From positions 16,197-80,196 of the forward strand of contig JAOUHG010000014.1 in NCBI GenBank assembly GCA_029865265.1: a stretch of 64,000 nt of DNA, read 5' to 3'. Origin of the DNA: Candidatus Krumholzibacteriia bacterium. GTDB lineage: Bacteria > Krumholzibacteriota > Krumholzibacteriia > WVZY01 > JAKEHA01. Below the pieces are notes generated by a model. That model worked only from the letters and a program-made list of their open reading frames with translations. It did not search any database and was not told the origin of the DNA. Shown here piece after piece: positions 45,574 to 55,089 of this stretch. How positions within the stretch are numbered: position 1 is the first letter of the stretch; each line of letters begins with the position of its first letter. Both the position numbers and the translations under genes were made by a program.

Positions 45574-46665
45574 CTAAGACGCCGGGAACACCGCTTTCGG
45601 AGCCATCCCCACCCCCGGCGCCCGCCACAGCGACAGCACCGGTCCGCGGTAGGAAAATCCCCCTGCGAGGGGGTCGGACGCCAGCAACAGAGGGGTGTCG
45701 AGGTCCAGGAACTCGATGCCGCCAACCCCCAGCACGAGCGCGTACGAGAATGCCATCGCCAGCCGGGTCTCCATCATCCCGCCGATCATGAGCCGCAGCC
45801 CGGCCCCGCGCACGGCCCGCGCGATAGCCAGGGTCTGCGTGAAACCCGACTTCATGATCTTGAGGTTGACGATATCCGCGGCCCCGGCGGCGATCACCCG
45901 CTCCGCGTCGGCCAGGCTGAAAACCGACTCGTCCGCGGCGATGGCCAGCGGGCTCGCGGCCCGCACCGCAGCCATCGCGTCCAGGTCGTCACGCGGCACC
46001 GGCTGTTCGATCATGGCGATGCGGGGTGCCAGCGGCGCCAGGGCAAGAGCGATCTCAACGGCCTGGGCGGCATCGAAGCCCTGGTTGGCATCGAGGATGA
46101 AGGACACGTCGGCGAAGCGCCGCGCCAGGCGTTCCACGCGGCGCACGTCGGCGTCGGCATCGCTGCCCACCTTGAGCTTGAACACGCGGAAGCCGCGGGC
46201 GTACCACGACGCGGCCAACGCATCGATACGCTCCTCGGACAGGATGGGCAGGGTGATGTCGGTGGTGCGTTCGCGCACGTCCGCCCCCCCCAGGAAATCG
46301 TAGAGTGTCACCCCGCGGGCGCGCGCGGCGGCGTCCACCAGCGCGCACTCCAGGCCCGCCCGCGCCGCGGGCTGCTCCGGGTACGCCGCCGCCAGCGCCG
46401 AGCCCACCGCCTCCCAGCGCGCGGCGTCTTCGCCGACGATGCCCGCACCCAGGCCACGGGCGGCCTCCGCGCTGCCGTCGCGCGTCTCGCCGGTGAGTGC
46501 CGCGAACGGCGCCACCTCACCGTAGCCGGCGGTGCCATCGGCGAGGGTGACCCGCAGGTACGCGCTCTGTGCCACGGAGAGGGCACCGCGTGAGATCACG
46601 AAGGGATCGGTGAGGGGGACGTCGACCGTTTGCACGTCGACGGAAACGACGCGGGTGGCGCTCAA
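45574..46665 (-). CDS. Enolase-superfamily dipeptide epimerase-like protein
   Basis: 363 residues. Muconate-cycloisomerase-type fold with the catalytic and metal-binding set: FKLKVGSDAD (KxK acid/base), FILDANQGFD, IAMIEQPVP, IAADESVFS, and VNLKIMKSGFT with the second lysine. This pattern fits L-Ala-D/L-Glu epimerases and relatives that process murein or other dipeptides. The TTG start overlaps the stop of the upstream gene (TTGA), so translation is coupled. Substrate is uncertain; o-succinylbenzoate synthase-type enzymes share the fold. Confidence 0.82.
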   Translation of the reverse strand: MSATRVVSVDVQTVDVPLTDPFVISRGALSVAQSAYLRVTLADGTAGYGEVAPFAALTGETRDGSAEAARGLGAGIVGEDAARWEAVGSALAAAYPEQPAARAGLECALVDAAARARGVTLYDFLGGADVRERTTDITLPILSEERIDALAASWYARGFRVFKLKVGSDADADVRRVERLARRFADVSFILDANQGFDAAQAVEIALALAPLAPRIAMIEQPVPRDDLDAMAAVRAASPLAIAADESVFSLADAERVIAAGAADIVNLKIMKSGFTQTLAIARAVRGAGLRLMIGGMMETRLAMAFSYALVLGVGGIEFLDLDTPLLLASDPLAGGFSYRGPVLSLWRAPGVGMAPKAVFPAS

Positions 46666-47609
46666 GACTTGCGGAAGATGCGCCCGAACTCCTCGGCGAG
46701 CTCGAACGACGCGTCCACCGAGCGCGGGTTGCGCGAGTCGAGGTATTCGATGTTCACGCCCAGCCGGTCCGACGGGAAACCGATCTGCGTCGCGAACGAA
46801 CTCAGCCGGTCCCACACGCCGATGAGGCAGGAGATGGAGGCCTCGCGCATGCTGCGCGCACCCTTGAGCATACGCTCCACGTCGCGCGGGATGAACACGC
46901 CCAGGGTTTTCTTCGCGAAGGTGATGTCCTCGGGCACCACGAAGGGAGAAAAGGTGAGAAAGATGCGCGGCAGGCGCTCGCGCGGCAGGCGCCGCACCAG
47001 GTCCAGCATCAGGCAGCACATCCATTCGCTTTCATAGAGGATCTGGGTGCTGAAGAAGCTGAAGCCGTTGCTGTCGATCTTGTGAAGGATGCGATCGATC
47101 TCGTCCTCGGAGGCGGGACGCGCCGTGAACTGTGCGCGGCGCGTGGGGATGATGATGCCGCCACAATTGAAGCCGCGCGCGGTGGCGATACGGGTGGCCT
47201 CCTCGATGGACATCGCCGCCGGACGCTGCGACTTCTCGCTGGAATCCGCGCCCACCACGAAGATGTCGTTGCAGCCAAGACTGCTGGCGCGCGTGAGCCA
47301 GCGCTCCAATTCGTCGGCGGAGCAGGACACGACCACCTTGTAGAGCGAGAGGGGTTTCTCGGTGAGTTCGCGCAGCCAGCGCGCAAACTCGTCGTTGGGA
47401 ACCCGCTCACGCTCACGCTGAAACTCCCCTTCGTCCTGCAGGTCGGGCACGCTCACCGCGTGAAACGAGTTGTAGCAGGCGAAGCTCTGGCGCAGCACCG
47501 CATAGGCCTTCTCGCGGTCCGCCAGCGGCGGCGGGCACGCCTCCAGGATGACACGCACGTCGGCGATGCCGGGACGGGGTTGTGGGGTCTGGTTTCTTTC
47601 GTCGGTCAT
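46662..47609 (-). CDS. Methylenetetrahydrofolate reductase-like TIM-barrel protein
   Basis: 315 residues. It has the sequence layout of the MTHFR family (ILEACPPP near the start; AVSVPDLQDEGEF; LYKVVVSCSADELERWLTRASSLGCNDIFVVGAD; ARGFNCGGIIIPTRR; FSFFSTQILYESEWMC), with the flavin/folate barrel recognisable but not a close MetF. The role may be in one-carbon metabolism or may be different. Upstream sequence has a good promoter but no room for an SD (next entry). The epimerase gene overlaps its stop. Confidence 0.6.
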   Translation of the reverse strand: MTDERNQTPQPRPGIADVRVILEACPPPLADREKAYAVLRQSFACYNSFHAVSVPDLQDEGEFQRERERVPNDEFARWLRELTEKPLSLYKVVVSCSADELERWLTRASSLGCNDIFVVGADSSEKSQRPAAMSIEEATRIATARGFNCGGIIIPTRRAQFTARPASEDEIDRILHKIDSNGFSFFSTQILYESEWMCCLMLDLVRRLPRERLPRIFLTFSPFVVPEDITFAKKTLGVFIPRDVERMLKGARSMREASISCLIGVWDRLSSFATQIGFPSDRLGVNIEYLDSRNPRSVDASFELAEEFGRIFRKS

Positions 47610-47905
47610 GGGACGTTTCAATATATAAGAAGGCCGCGGCGTCGCCAACTCGAGCGGGCCGCGGCGCATCCGGGCGGTATGGTATGACAGGCCCGCGGCA
47701 CGCGCAACGCCAAAGCGGCCGAGACGCCCCTCACTCGGACATGGCACGATTGTGGCGTCCTTATGCGCTATTTCGCCCCTCGCGGCGGGGGCCATCACCC
47801 AGGCACACCCCGGCCACCGGGCCCAACTCATGCAATTGCAACGAATCCGGCCGTGGCACGCCGGTTGCCGTGACCACCCGTCCGCGCAGGCCGGCGCTCC
47901 CTACC
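47610..47905. promoter_or_regulatory. Divergent intergenic region with near-leaderless promoter
   Basis: 296 bp between two divergent genes. On the minus strand TTGGCG (47648-47643), a 17-bp spacer and TATATT (47625-47620) end only ten bases before ATG 47609, so the MTHFR-like mRNA should have almost no 5' leader and there is no SD. For the plus-strand gene I see no clear promoter and no good SD before ATG 47906. Confidence 0.5.
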
Positions 47906-50900
47906 ATGATCCGACATCCCTTTGCATCCACCCTCGCCGCCGGGCTGTTGCTCCTCGCTTCCGTCCCCATCCCGGGCCGTGCACAGACCGTGCCGCCCGG
48001 CTTCTACGTGGAAGACGCCGTCCCCGGCGCCTCCTTCGACACGCCGGTGGACCTCGCCTTCGCCGGCGACGGCCGCATGTTCGTGGGCGAGAAGGGTGGC
48101 GTGGTGTGGATCGTGGAGAACGGCGTCAAGCGGCCCCAACCGTTCATCGACCTGTCGTGGGACGTGCTCAACAACCACGACCGGGGGTTGCTGGGTCTCG
48201 CACTCGACCCGGACTTTCTCAACAACGGTTACGTGTACTTCCTTTATACGTTCGACTGGAACCAGGCCGGCGACGCGCAGCGAACCGACATATCCGGGCG
48301 CCTGGTGCGCTACCAGGCGAGCGCGGCGGATCCGAATGTCGCCGACATCGCCACGCGCACTGTACTGCTGGGCGCGTCGTTCAGCAACGCGATTCCCGCC
48401 TGCTACTACTCGCACGCGCCCGGCGCGCTGCGCTTCGGCACGGACGGCACGCTGCTCATCGCGGCCGGCGACGGCGCCAGCTACAGCGAGGTCGATCCCG
48501 GCGGCCTGTACCCGGACTGCTTCGGCACCGGCAAGCTCGACAACAGCCAGGACATCGGCGCCTTTCGCTCGCAGTGGATCGGCAGTCTGTCGGGAAAGAT
48601 TCTGCGCGTCGATCCCGCCACCGGCCTGGGGTTGGCATCGAACCCGTTCTTCGACGGCGACCCGGCCTCGGTGGAGTCGCGCGTGTGGGCCTACGGCCTG
48701 CGCAATCCGTACCGCTTCGGCGTGCGCAACAACGGCAGCAGCGATCCGGCCGACGGCAACCCCGGCACCCTGTTCATCGGCGACGTGGGCTGGAACGCGT
48801 ACGAGGAGCTGAACGTCGCCCACGGCGGCGAGAACTTCGGCTGGCCGTGCTACGAAGGGCCCAACCCCCACGGCGGCTACCAGGCGGCCTCCCCGGCGCA
48901 CCACGACTGTTCCACCATCGGCACGCCTGAGAATCCGTCGCCGCACTCTCCCCCGCTCACCTGGTGGCACCACGGCAACGCCAGCAACTCGTTTCCCAGC
49001 GGTATCACCGGCGCGACGGCCACCGGCGGCACCTTCTACCCGGGCAGCAAGTACCCACCCGCGTACCAGGGGTTGTACTACTACGGCGACTACACCGGGC
49101 AGTGGATCAAGGCGCTCACCGTCAATGCGGCTGACCAGTTCGTGTCGCAGAGCAACTTCGGGTCGTCGCTGGGCGGCGTTGTGGAGATCGCCTACAACCC
49201 CAATGACCAGTACATCTATTACATCGATATTTTCACCGCGACGGTGATGCGCATCCGCCACGTCGACGGCGACACCAACAACCCGCCGGTGACCAGCGCA
49301 GTCGTAACCCCGCGCTGGGGCTATGCACCTCTCCTGGTCCAGTTCGATGCCAGCGCATCGTTCGACCCCGACGGCGACCCCATCACCTTCGCGTGGGACT
49401 TCGGTGACAGCACCGGCTCACCGCTGGCCACCACATCCCACATCTACACCGCGAACGGGAACTACCAGGCACGCCTGACGGTGCACGACGACTTCGGGGT
49501 TGCCTCCGTGCGTGTGATTCCCATTTCGGTGGGCAACACGCCGCCCGACGGCCAGATCATGTTTCCCCCCAACGGTGCCGCGTTCTCGGTGGGCGAAAAG
49601 GTGTTCCTGTTTGGAACCGCGACCGACGCCGAGACTGATCCCGACTCCCTGCTGTTTCACTGGGAGGTCACCCAGGTCCACAACGTTCACGACCATCCCA
49701 ACTTCTTCACCGCCGACACCCGGATGGCCGTTTTCGATGTGGTCGAGCACGGGCTTCCGCACGAGGTGAACTTTCTGCGCGCGCAGTTGCGCGTCACCGA
49801 CGCGGGCGGACTCATCGACAGCACGACGCACTATATCGTGCTCAATCGCGCCGGCCAGAGCGACATCACCGGCGAGGGGACCCCGATTGCGCTGGTGACC
49901 GCGCCCATCGGGGCCGGCAACCCCGACATCGGCGTCATCCACGACGGCGTCTTCCCGCTGGCCGGCTCCGGCGATCCGCTGCAGCAGTACGACACCGACA
50001 CCGGCGGCGGTCCGCGCGCCAGCGACTGGATCGGCTACCAGTTTTCCGGCGAGCGCTACTTCTCGGGCGTGATCTTCCAGGAGGGCATCCACTCGCCGGC
50101 GGGCGGCTGGTGGGAATCAATGGACGTCGAAGTGCTCGATCACGGGGTGTGGACGCCGGTGGTTTACCGGCAGGTGGTGCCACCCTACCGCGGCGACGAC
50201 GGGGTGAACTTCGACATCTATACCATTACCTTCCAGGCCATGGCCGGAACGGCGATCCGTCTGGTGGGCGCGCCGGGCGGGAGCGACGCGTTCATCTCCG
50301 CGGGCGAACTGCGCGTGTACGAGATTCCGCGCGCCGACTTCAGTGCGGATGTGCGCACCGGAACCAATCCGCTCGTGGTGCAGTTCACCGACCTCTCCAG
50401 CGTGCCCGGCGCGACCGGATGGCTGTGGCGCTTCGGCGACGGCGCCACCGGCACCGGGCAGAACGTGTCGCACCTGTACACCGTGCCGGGGCCGCACACG
50501 GTGAGTCTCACCGTCACCGCCGACGATGCCGTGTACTTCGAGGAGAAGCAGCGCTACGTATTCGTGGGAACGCCCGGCGTCACCGCCGAGTACTTCGGTG
50601 ACCCGAACCTTTCCAACCCGGTGCTCACGCGCGTGGATCCGGCCATCGACTTCGCGTGGGGAACCGGCTCACCGGACGCCAGCGTCCCGGCGGATTCGTT
50701 CAGCGCGCGCTGGACGGGCTGGGTACAGGCACCCTTCACCGAGGCGATGACGCTGCACACCTTCACCGACGATGGCGTGCGGCTGTGGGTGGACGGCAAC
50801 CTCGTGATCGATCGGTGGGTCGCCCAGTCCCCCACCGAATGGACCGCCGTGGTACCGATGGTGGCCGACCGCCTGTACGAAATCACCATGGAGTACTTCG

Positions 50901-51928
50901 AGAGCGCGGGCGGCGCCACCGCCATGCTGCGGTGGTCGTCCGCGTCGCAGGCCATCGCGGTGATCCCGCAGTCACGGCTGTGGGCGCGCGAGTGTGGCAG
51001 CGGCGTCGGCGACATGGATGGCAACGGCGTGCTGACGCCGGGCGATGCGCTGTGCGTGTTCAACACCTTTCTCAACGACCAGACGGTGCCCGGCGGCTGC
51101 GACGTGGCCAACTACGACTGCGAGGCGGCCGCGGCGGACACCGATTGCAACGGCACCGTGACGCCGGCGGATGCACTGGCCGTCTACCAGCACTTCCTGG
51201 GCGGCCTGCCGCTGGAAGTCTGCCTGGGACAGGGCACGCTGGCGCCCGTGGCCGCGGACGGCGCCACACCGCAGGTGGGCATGGAGATTCGTGACCGCGG
51301 GGGAACGGTGGAGGTGGCACTGGTGGTGCGGGATGCGCGCACGCTGCACGCCATCGGCTTCTGCGTCGAGTATCCGGCCGGATTCGCGTTCGATGCGCTG
51401 CTTCCCGCGCCCGGCACGCGCGACTGGCTCATGGCCGGCGCGTGGAGCAGCAACGGGACCGTTTTCGCGGGTGGTTTTGATACGCGCGGCACCCACGCGG
51501 GTGGAACCGTTGAGATGATGCGCGTGAGACTGGTGCGCACGGACCCGGACGCCGACGCCGGCGCCATCCGGCTGGTGGACTTGGTGGACGACCTCGCGGG
51601 TGCGGTGCCTATCGCCGCCGGGGGCGTGCCACCGGGACCCGCGGCCTACGCGTTGCACCAGAACCACCCCAACCCGTTCAACCCGCAGACGTCGATCCGC
51701 TACGACGTCCCCGCGTCCGCGGGGCGCGTGGCGGTGCGGCTCGCCGTATACGACGTGCGCGGGCAGCTGGTGCGCGTGCTGGAAGACGGCGCGCGCGACC
51801 CCGGCGCACACGTGGTCACCTGGGACGGGCGCGACACGCGCGGCACCCAGGTAACCTCCGGCATCTACTTCTACCGGCTGACAGCCGGCGACTTCCGCGA
51901 GTCGCGCCGGATGGTGTTGCTCAAATGA
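47906..51928 (+). CDS. Secreted PQQ-dependent sugar dehydrogenase-like protein with PKD, PA14, dockerin-like and FlgD-type domains
   Basis: 1340 residues with signal peptide (cleavage near GRAQT). Residues 35-450 form a six-bladed propeller of the glucose/sorbosone dehydrogenase family (VDLAFAGDGRMFVGEKGGVVWIV; HDRGLLGLALDPDF; WAYGLRNPYRFGV; GENFGWPCYEG). PKD-like domains follow near 460 and 810 (AWDFGDSTG; WRFGDGATG), a discoidin-like region between them, and a PA14 domain near 890-1020 (TAEYFGDPNL; TDDGVRLWVDGNLVIDRWV). Two calcium-loop repeats (DMDGNGVLTPGDAL; DTDCNGTVTPADAL) make a type I dockerin-like unit, then a cohesin-like sandwich and a tail (NHPNPFNPQT to RRMVLLK). It probably oxidises sugars outside the cell. 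The start ATG is 47906; the longer frame runs into the divergent promoter. Confidence 0.87.
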   Translation: MIRHPFASTLAAGLLLLASVPIPGRAQTVPPGFYVEDAVPGASFDTPVDLAFAGDGRMFVGEKGGVVWIVENGVKRPQPFIDLSWDVLNNHDRGLLGLALDPDFLNNGYVYFLYTFDWNQAGDAQRTDISGRLVRYQASAADPNVADIATRTVLLGASFSNAIPACYYSHAPGALRFGTDGTLLIAAGDGASYSEVDPGGLYPDCFGTGKLDNSQDIGAFRSQWIGSLSGKILRVDPATGLGLASNPFFDGDPASVESRVWAYGLRNPYRFGVRNNGSSDPADGNPGTLFIGDVGWNAYEELNVAHGGENFGWPCYEGPNPHGGYQAASPAHHDCSTIGTPENPSPHSPPLTWWHHGNASNSFPSGITGATATGGTFYPGSKYPPAYQGLYYYGDYTGQWIKALTVNAADQFVSQSNFGSSLGGVVEIAYNPNDQYIYYIDIFTATVMRIRHVDGDTNNPPVTSAVVTPRWGYAPLLVQFDASASFDPDGDPITFAWDFGDSTGSPLATTSHIYTANGNYQARLTVHDDFGVASVRVIPISVGNTPPDGQIMFPPNGAAFSVGEKVFLFGTATDAETDPDSLLFHWEVTQVHNVHDHPNFFTADTRMAVFDVVEHGLPHEVNFLRAQLRVTDAGGLIDSTTHYIVLNRAGQSDITGEGTPIALVTAPIGAGNPDIGVIHDGVFPLAGSGDPLQQYDTDTGGGPRASDWIGYQFSGERYFSGVIFQEGIHSPAGGWWESMDVEVLDHGVWTPVVYRQVVPPYRGDDGVNFDIYTITFQAMAGTAIRLVGAPGGSDAFISAGELRVYEIPRADFSADVRTGTNPLVVQFTDLSSVPGATGWLWRFGDGATGTGQNVSHLYTVPGPHTVSLTVTADDAVYFEEKQRYVFVGTPGVTAEYFGDPNLSNPVLTRVDPAIDFAWGTGSPDASVPADSFSARWTGWVQAPFTEAMTLHTFTDDGVRLWVDGNLVIDRWVAQSPTEWTAVVPMVADRLYEITMEYFESAGGATAMLRWSSASQAIAVIPQSRLWARECGSGVGDMDGNGVLTPGDALCVFNTFLNDQTVPGGCDVANYDCEAAAADTDCNGTVTPADALAVYQHFLGGLPLEVCLGQGTLAPVAADGATPQVGMEIRDRGGTVEVALVVRDARTLHAIGFCVEYPAGFAFDALLPAPGTRDWLMAGAWSSNGTVFAGGFDTRGTHAGGTVEMMRVRLVRTDPDADAGAIRLVDLVDDLAGAVPIAAGGVPPGPAAYALHQNHPNPFNPQTSIRYDVPASAGRVAVRLAVYDVRGQLVRVLEDGARDPGAHVVTWDGRDTRGTQVTSGIYFYRLTAGDFRESRRMVLLK

Positions 51929-53766
51929 AGAACCGTCGTCTGCAACTGTTCGCGATGGTGATCGCACTGGCCGCGCTGGCGTCTCCGCTACGCGCCCAGA
52001 TGGAAGTCTCTCCGGCGCCGTCCGGCGGGTCCAGCAACCAGGTCATCAGCGTGCCCATTCAATTGAACAATCCGTCGGCCGCGCCGGTGGACGCGTTCGG
52101 CTTCGTGCTCAGCTACCCGGCGAACCTGCTCACCTTCCAGTCCGTGTCGACGGCGGGCACGCTCACCGCCGGCTGGTTCGCGGTGACCGGCCAGGAAGCG
52201 GCCCCCGGCACGGTGAACGTGGGCGGCTTCCACACCACCGCCACCACCGGCAGCGGGGTGCTGCTGGAAGCGGTCTTCATAGTAAGAACCAACGTGCTCG
52301 GCTCCGGCAACGTTTCGCTGGCGTCGTTCGTGGACGACCTCGCGGGTGCGAACACGAGCGGCGCGACCTTCGTGGCTTCGGTAGCGCCCGGGGCGGCGGG
52401 ACTGCTGGGCGAGTACTACGACAACATCGATTTCACCGGCACACTGCTGACGCGCATCGATCCGGTGGTCAACTTCGACTGGGCCAACGGCTCGCCCGAT
52501 CCGTCCATGGGGATCGACAACTTCTCCGTCCGTTGGACGGGGTGGCTGCAGCCCGACTTCACCGAGACCTATACCTTCTACACCCAGACCGACGATGGCG
52601 TACGCCTGTGGGTGAACAACCAGCAGGTCATCAACTCGTGGGTCGACCAGTCCGTCACCGAGCGCAGCGGGACCATCGCGCTCACGGCCGGAAGCCTGGT
52701 GCCGGTCCGCATGGAGTTCTACGAACGGGGCGGGCAGGCGGTGGCGCGCCTGCTGTGGTCGTCGGCAACAGTGGAGAAGCAGACCATCCCCGCCGGGCGC
52801 ATGCTGGCGGCAGCGTGCGCGCAGGGAGTGGGCGACGTGAACGGCAACGGCCAGCTGGGCGCCGACGACGTGGCCTGTGCCTTTGACGTGTTCCTCGCCG
52901 GACAATCGCTCTCGGGCGGCTGCAACTACCAGAACTACGCGTGCGAGCTGGTCTCCGCGGACGTGAACTGCGACGGACAGGTGACACCCGCCGACGCGCA
53001 GGCCATCGAGCAACGGCGCGCAACCACGCTGCTGCCGGCGGCGTGCTTCGCACAGGCGAGCCCGCCCCCGGCGGGTGCGCCCTACCAGATCGGGCTCTTG
53101 CAGACGGTGGTCGACGACGGCGGCACCCAGCGCCTGTGCATCAGTGTGTCGGTGCAGGACGCGGCCGGGCTGGACGCCTTCGGCGCGCGACTGTTGTTCC
53201 CGGGCGCGGAACTCTCCTTCCAGCGCGCCGAGGCGGCGTTCGCCACCGGCGGCTGGTTCGCGGTCGACGCGGCCGGCGCGGGCCCCGGCGCGGTGCTGCT
53301 GGGCGGCTTCGACGCCTTCACAGAGGCCCCCGCGGGCCCCGCCGAACTGGTGCGCCTCTACTTCGACTTCCTGGGAACGCCGGGCCCGGTGGGCGGCCTG
53401 TCGATGACCGACTTCGTGGACGACTTCACCGGCTCGAGCATGGGTGGTGTGACCGGTGCGGGCGCGACACCGCTCCCCGGGACCCGGTTGCTTCCCAATC
53501 ACCCCAACCCCTTCAATCCCGTCACCCGGATTCCCTACCGCATTGCCGGTCCCGCCGGCGTGCCGGTTGCGGTGCGCCTTGCGGTGTACGACGTGCGCGG
53601 CGCCCTGGTGCGCGTGCTGGTGGACGCCGGGCAGGCACCGGGAACATACGCCGTGTCGTGGGATGGCCGCACGCAGCGTGGCGAACCGGCCGCATCCGGT
53701 GTGTACGTATGCACGATGCGCGCGGGCGGCTTCACCGCGTCACGCCGCATGGTGCTTCTGAAGTAA
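51925..53766 (+). CDS. Secreted cohesin-like/PA14/dockerin-like protein with FlgD-type tail
   Basis: 613 residues, signal peptide ending LRAQ. Modules: a cohesin-like domain (25-155; VPIQLNNPSAAPVDAFGFVLSYP), PA14 (160-285; LGEYYDNIDFTG, DDGVRLWVNNQQVINSWV), a dockerin-like pair of calcium loops (DVNGNGQLGADDVACAF; DVNCDGQVTPADAQ), a second cohesin-like domain (380-510; ends FVDDFTG) and the FlgD-type tail (NHPNPFNPVT ... RRMVLLK). No catalytic residues seen; likely carbohydrate binding or scaffold. The ATG overlaps the stop of the preceding gene (ATGA), and the shared tail and module set mark the two as partners or paralogs. Confidence 0.85.
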   Translation: MKNRRLQLFAMVIALAALASPLRAQMEVSPAPSGGSSNQVISVPIQLNNPSAAPVDAFGFVLSYPANLLTFQSVSTAGTLTAGWFAVTGQEAAPGTVNVGGFHTTATTGSGVLLEAVFIVRTNVLGSGNVSLASFVDDLAGANTSGATFVASVAPGAAGLLGEYYDNIDFTGTLLTRIDPVVNFDWANGSPDPSMGIDNFSVRWTGWLQPDFTETYTFYTQTDDGVRLWVNNQQVINSWVDQSVTERSGTIALTAGSLVPVRMEFYERGGQAVARLLWSSATVEKQTIPAGRMLAAACAQGVGDVNGNGQLGADDVACAFDVFLAGQSLSGGCNYQNYACELVSADVNCDGQVTPADAQAIEQRRATTLLPAACFAQASPPPAGAPYQIGLLQTVVDDGGTQRLCISVSVQDAAGLDAFGARLLFPGAELSFQRAEAAFATGGWFAVDAAGAGPGAVLLGGFDAFTEAPAGPAELVRLYFDFLGTPGPVGGLSMTDFVDDFTGSSMGGVTGAGATPLPGTRLLPNHPNPFNPVTRIPYRIAGPAGVPVAVRLAVYDVRGALVRVLVDAGQAPGTYAVSWDGRTQRGEPAASGVYVCTMRAGGFTASRRMVLLK

Positions 53767-53786
53767 GTTCCGCAGAAAGAGAAGAA

Positions 53787-53862
53787 TGGTGCGAAGGGAC
53801 GGAATTGAACCGCCGACACAGGGATTTTCAGTCCCTTGCTCTACCAACTGAGCTACCTTCGC
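53787..53862 (-). tRNA. tRNA-Phe (anticodon GAA)
   Basis: 76 nt with CCA. Acceptor GCGAAGG/CCTTCGC, D arm GCTC/GAGC, anticodon arm AGGGA-CTGAAAA-TCCCT with GAA, T arm GGCGG/CCGTC with a TTCAATT loop. Confidence 0.95.
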
Positions 53863-53944
53863 ACCGGAACGTAAACCGCTGGGGTATCACATCCTAGGGG
53901 AACGGCCGGCCGCCGTCAACGGGGATTTGCAAGCGTGCCCCGGG

Positions 53945-53982
53945 CAAGAAAAACGCGAGGGGGCCACAGGGCCCCCTCGCGC
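53945..53982 (-). terminator. Rho-independent terminator of the cytochrome operon
   Basis: On the minus strand the stem GCGAGGGGGCC/GGCCCCCTCGC with a short loop is followed by TTTTTCTT. It lies 35 bp after the stop of the lipoprotein cytochrome gene. Confidence 0.9.
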
Positions 53983-54016
53983 GGGAATCCACGAGATTGC
54001 TCGAACTGCTTCCGAG

Positions 54017-55033
54017 TTACTTTGAACCGCCGTTGACGGAGCTCTTCCGCACCTTCGCAAGCGCCGAGGGGGTCGGAATGGTATCGATCGCCGCGATGCC
54101 CCACTCGAGCATGGCCTTCGCATACTCATAGTTGTGGACACCCAGACTCTTGTCCTCATGGGCGACATAGAGCCAGTTCCACAACGCGTATGCCTGCAGT
54201 TCGGGGGCCGAGCTCACGGTCGGATGCCCATCCGGCGAATTCTCGTTGATCAGGCCGAGGCGCAGCAGTTCGTCACCCAGCTGGTCGGACAGAGCCGTGA
54301 TCTCGGTCTGTACGCCGTCGATGTCGAAGTTCGTCTCGCCCGGGTGGCACGTGGCCGCGCAGGTGGAGACCGCGGGCTCGAAGTGGTGGTCAAGGCCGTC
54401 GCCCATGTGGCAGTGCACACAGGTGTCCGTCACGCCCGAATAATGACCGTGTGCGGTGCCCGTGACGCCGGCGCCGGCGAGACCCATCAGCATGGCGCTC
54501 TGCGGCCCATGGTGCGGGCCCCAGTGCTCGCTGATACCCGTAACGACACCGCCCGACGCCACCGGCGCGTCGCGGCGCGGCTGGTGGCAGTTGACGCACA
54601 GGTTGCCGTCGCCGCCGTTAAAGGTCTCGCCGGCGATGGCGTAGAAGGCGACCGGCTTCGTGGTCCGGAGCGCAAGGTCGTCCTTCGTGTAGGATTCGTG
54701 GATCTTATGGCACGCGCGGCAGTCCTGGCGCGTCGGATCCGGATCACCCTCGGTCACCTGGTTCGGAGCCTGGCCCGCCGCAACCGCCTTGGCGAAACCG
54801 TTGCCCGAGTGGCAGGCCGCGCAACTGGCGCTGGTACCCCTCGCATAGGCTTCGCCGGTGCCGTGCAGCGACTCGGCCCACTGGGTTTGCTTTCCGGTAA
54901 TAAGGTTGCTGTCGTCGTGGCACTGCTCGCAGGGCACCGGCCCGGCGACTTCCTGGGTATACGTGGTGTTGCGATCGCACGCGAAAAACGTCGCCGCGAT
55001 CGCGATACACAACAGAAGATGCATGGTTTTCAT
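54017..55033 (-). CDS. Multiheme c-type cytochrome lipoprotein
   Basis: 338 residues. The signal MKTMHLLLCIAIAATFFAC has a lipobox, so Cys19 would be lipidated. Five CxxCH sites (CEQCH, CAACH, CRACH, CVNCH, CVHCH) and one CAATCH (C-x3-CH) are spread over residues 36-240; the last 95 residues are heme-free and helical. With the porin-like and DmsE-like genes directly upstream, it may be the outer-surface terminal of a porin-cytochrome conduit. Alternatively it faces the periplasm. GGAGG eight bases upstream sets the start. The operon terminator follows. Confidence 0.85.
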   Translation of the reverse strand: MKTMHLLLCIAIAATFFACDRNTTYTQEVAGPVPCEQCHDDSNLITGKQTQWAESLHGTGEAYARGTSASCAACHSGNGFAKAVAAGQAPNQVTEGDPDPTRQDCRACHKIHESYTKDDLALRTTKPVAFYAIAGETFNGGDGNLCVNCHQPRRDAPVASGGVVTGISEHWGPHHGPQSAMLMGLAGAGVTGTAHGHYSGVTDTCVHCHMGDGLDHHFEPAVSTCAATCHPGETNFDIDGVQTEITALSDQLGDELLRLGLINENSPDGHPTVSSAPELQAYALWNWLYVAHEDKSLGVHNYEYAKAMLEWGIAAIDTIPTPSALAKVRKSSVNGGSK

Positions 55034-55089
55034 CGTGGATTCCTCCCTGGCGAACACGACCGGATTTCCGGCCCCTTTAATTCGACGGC

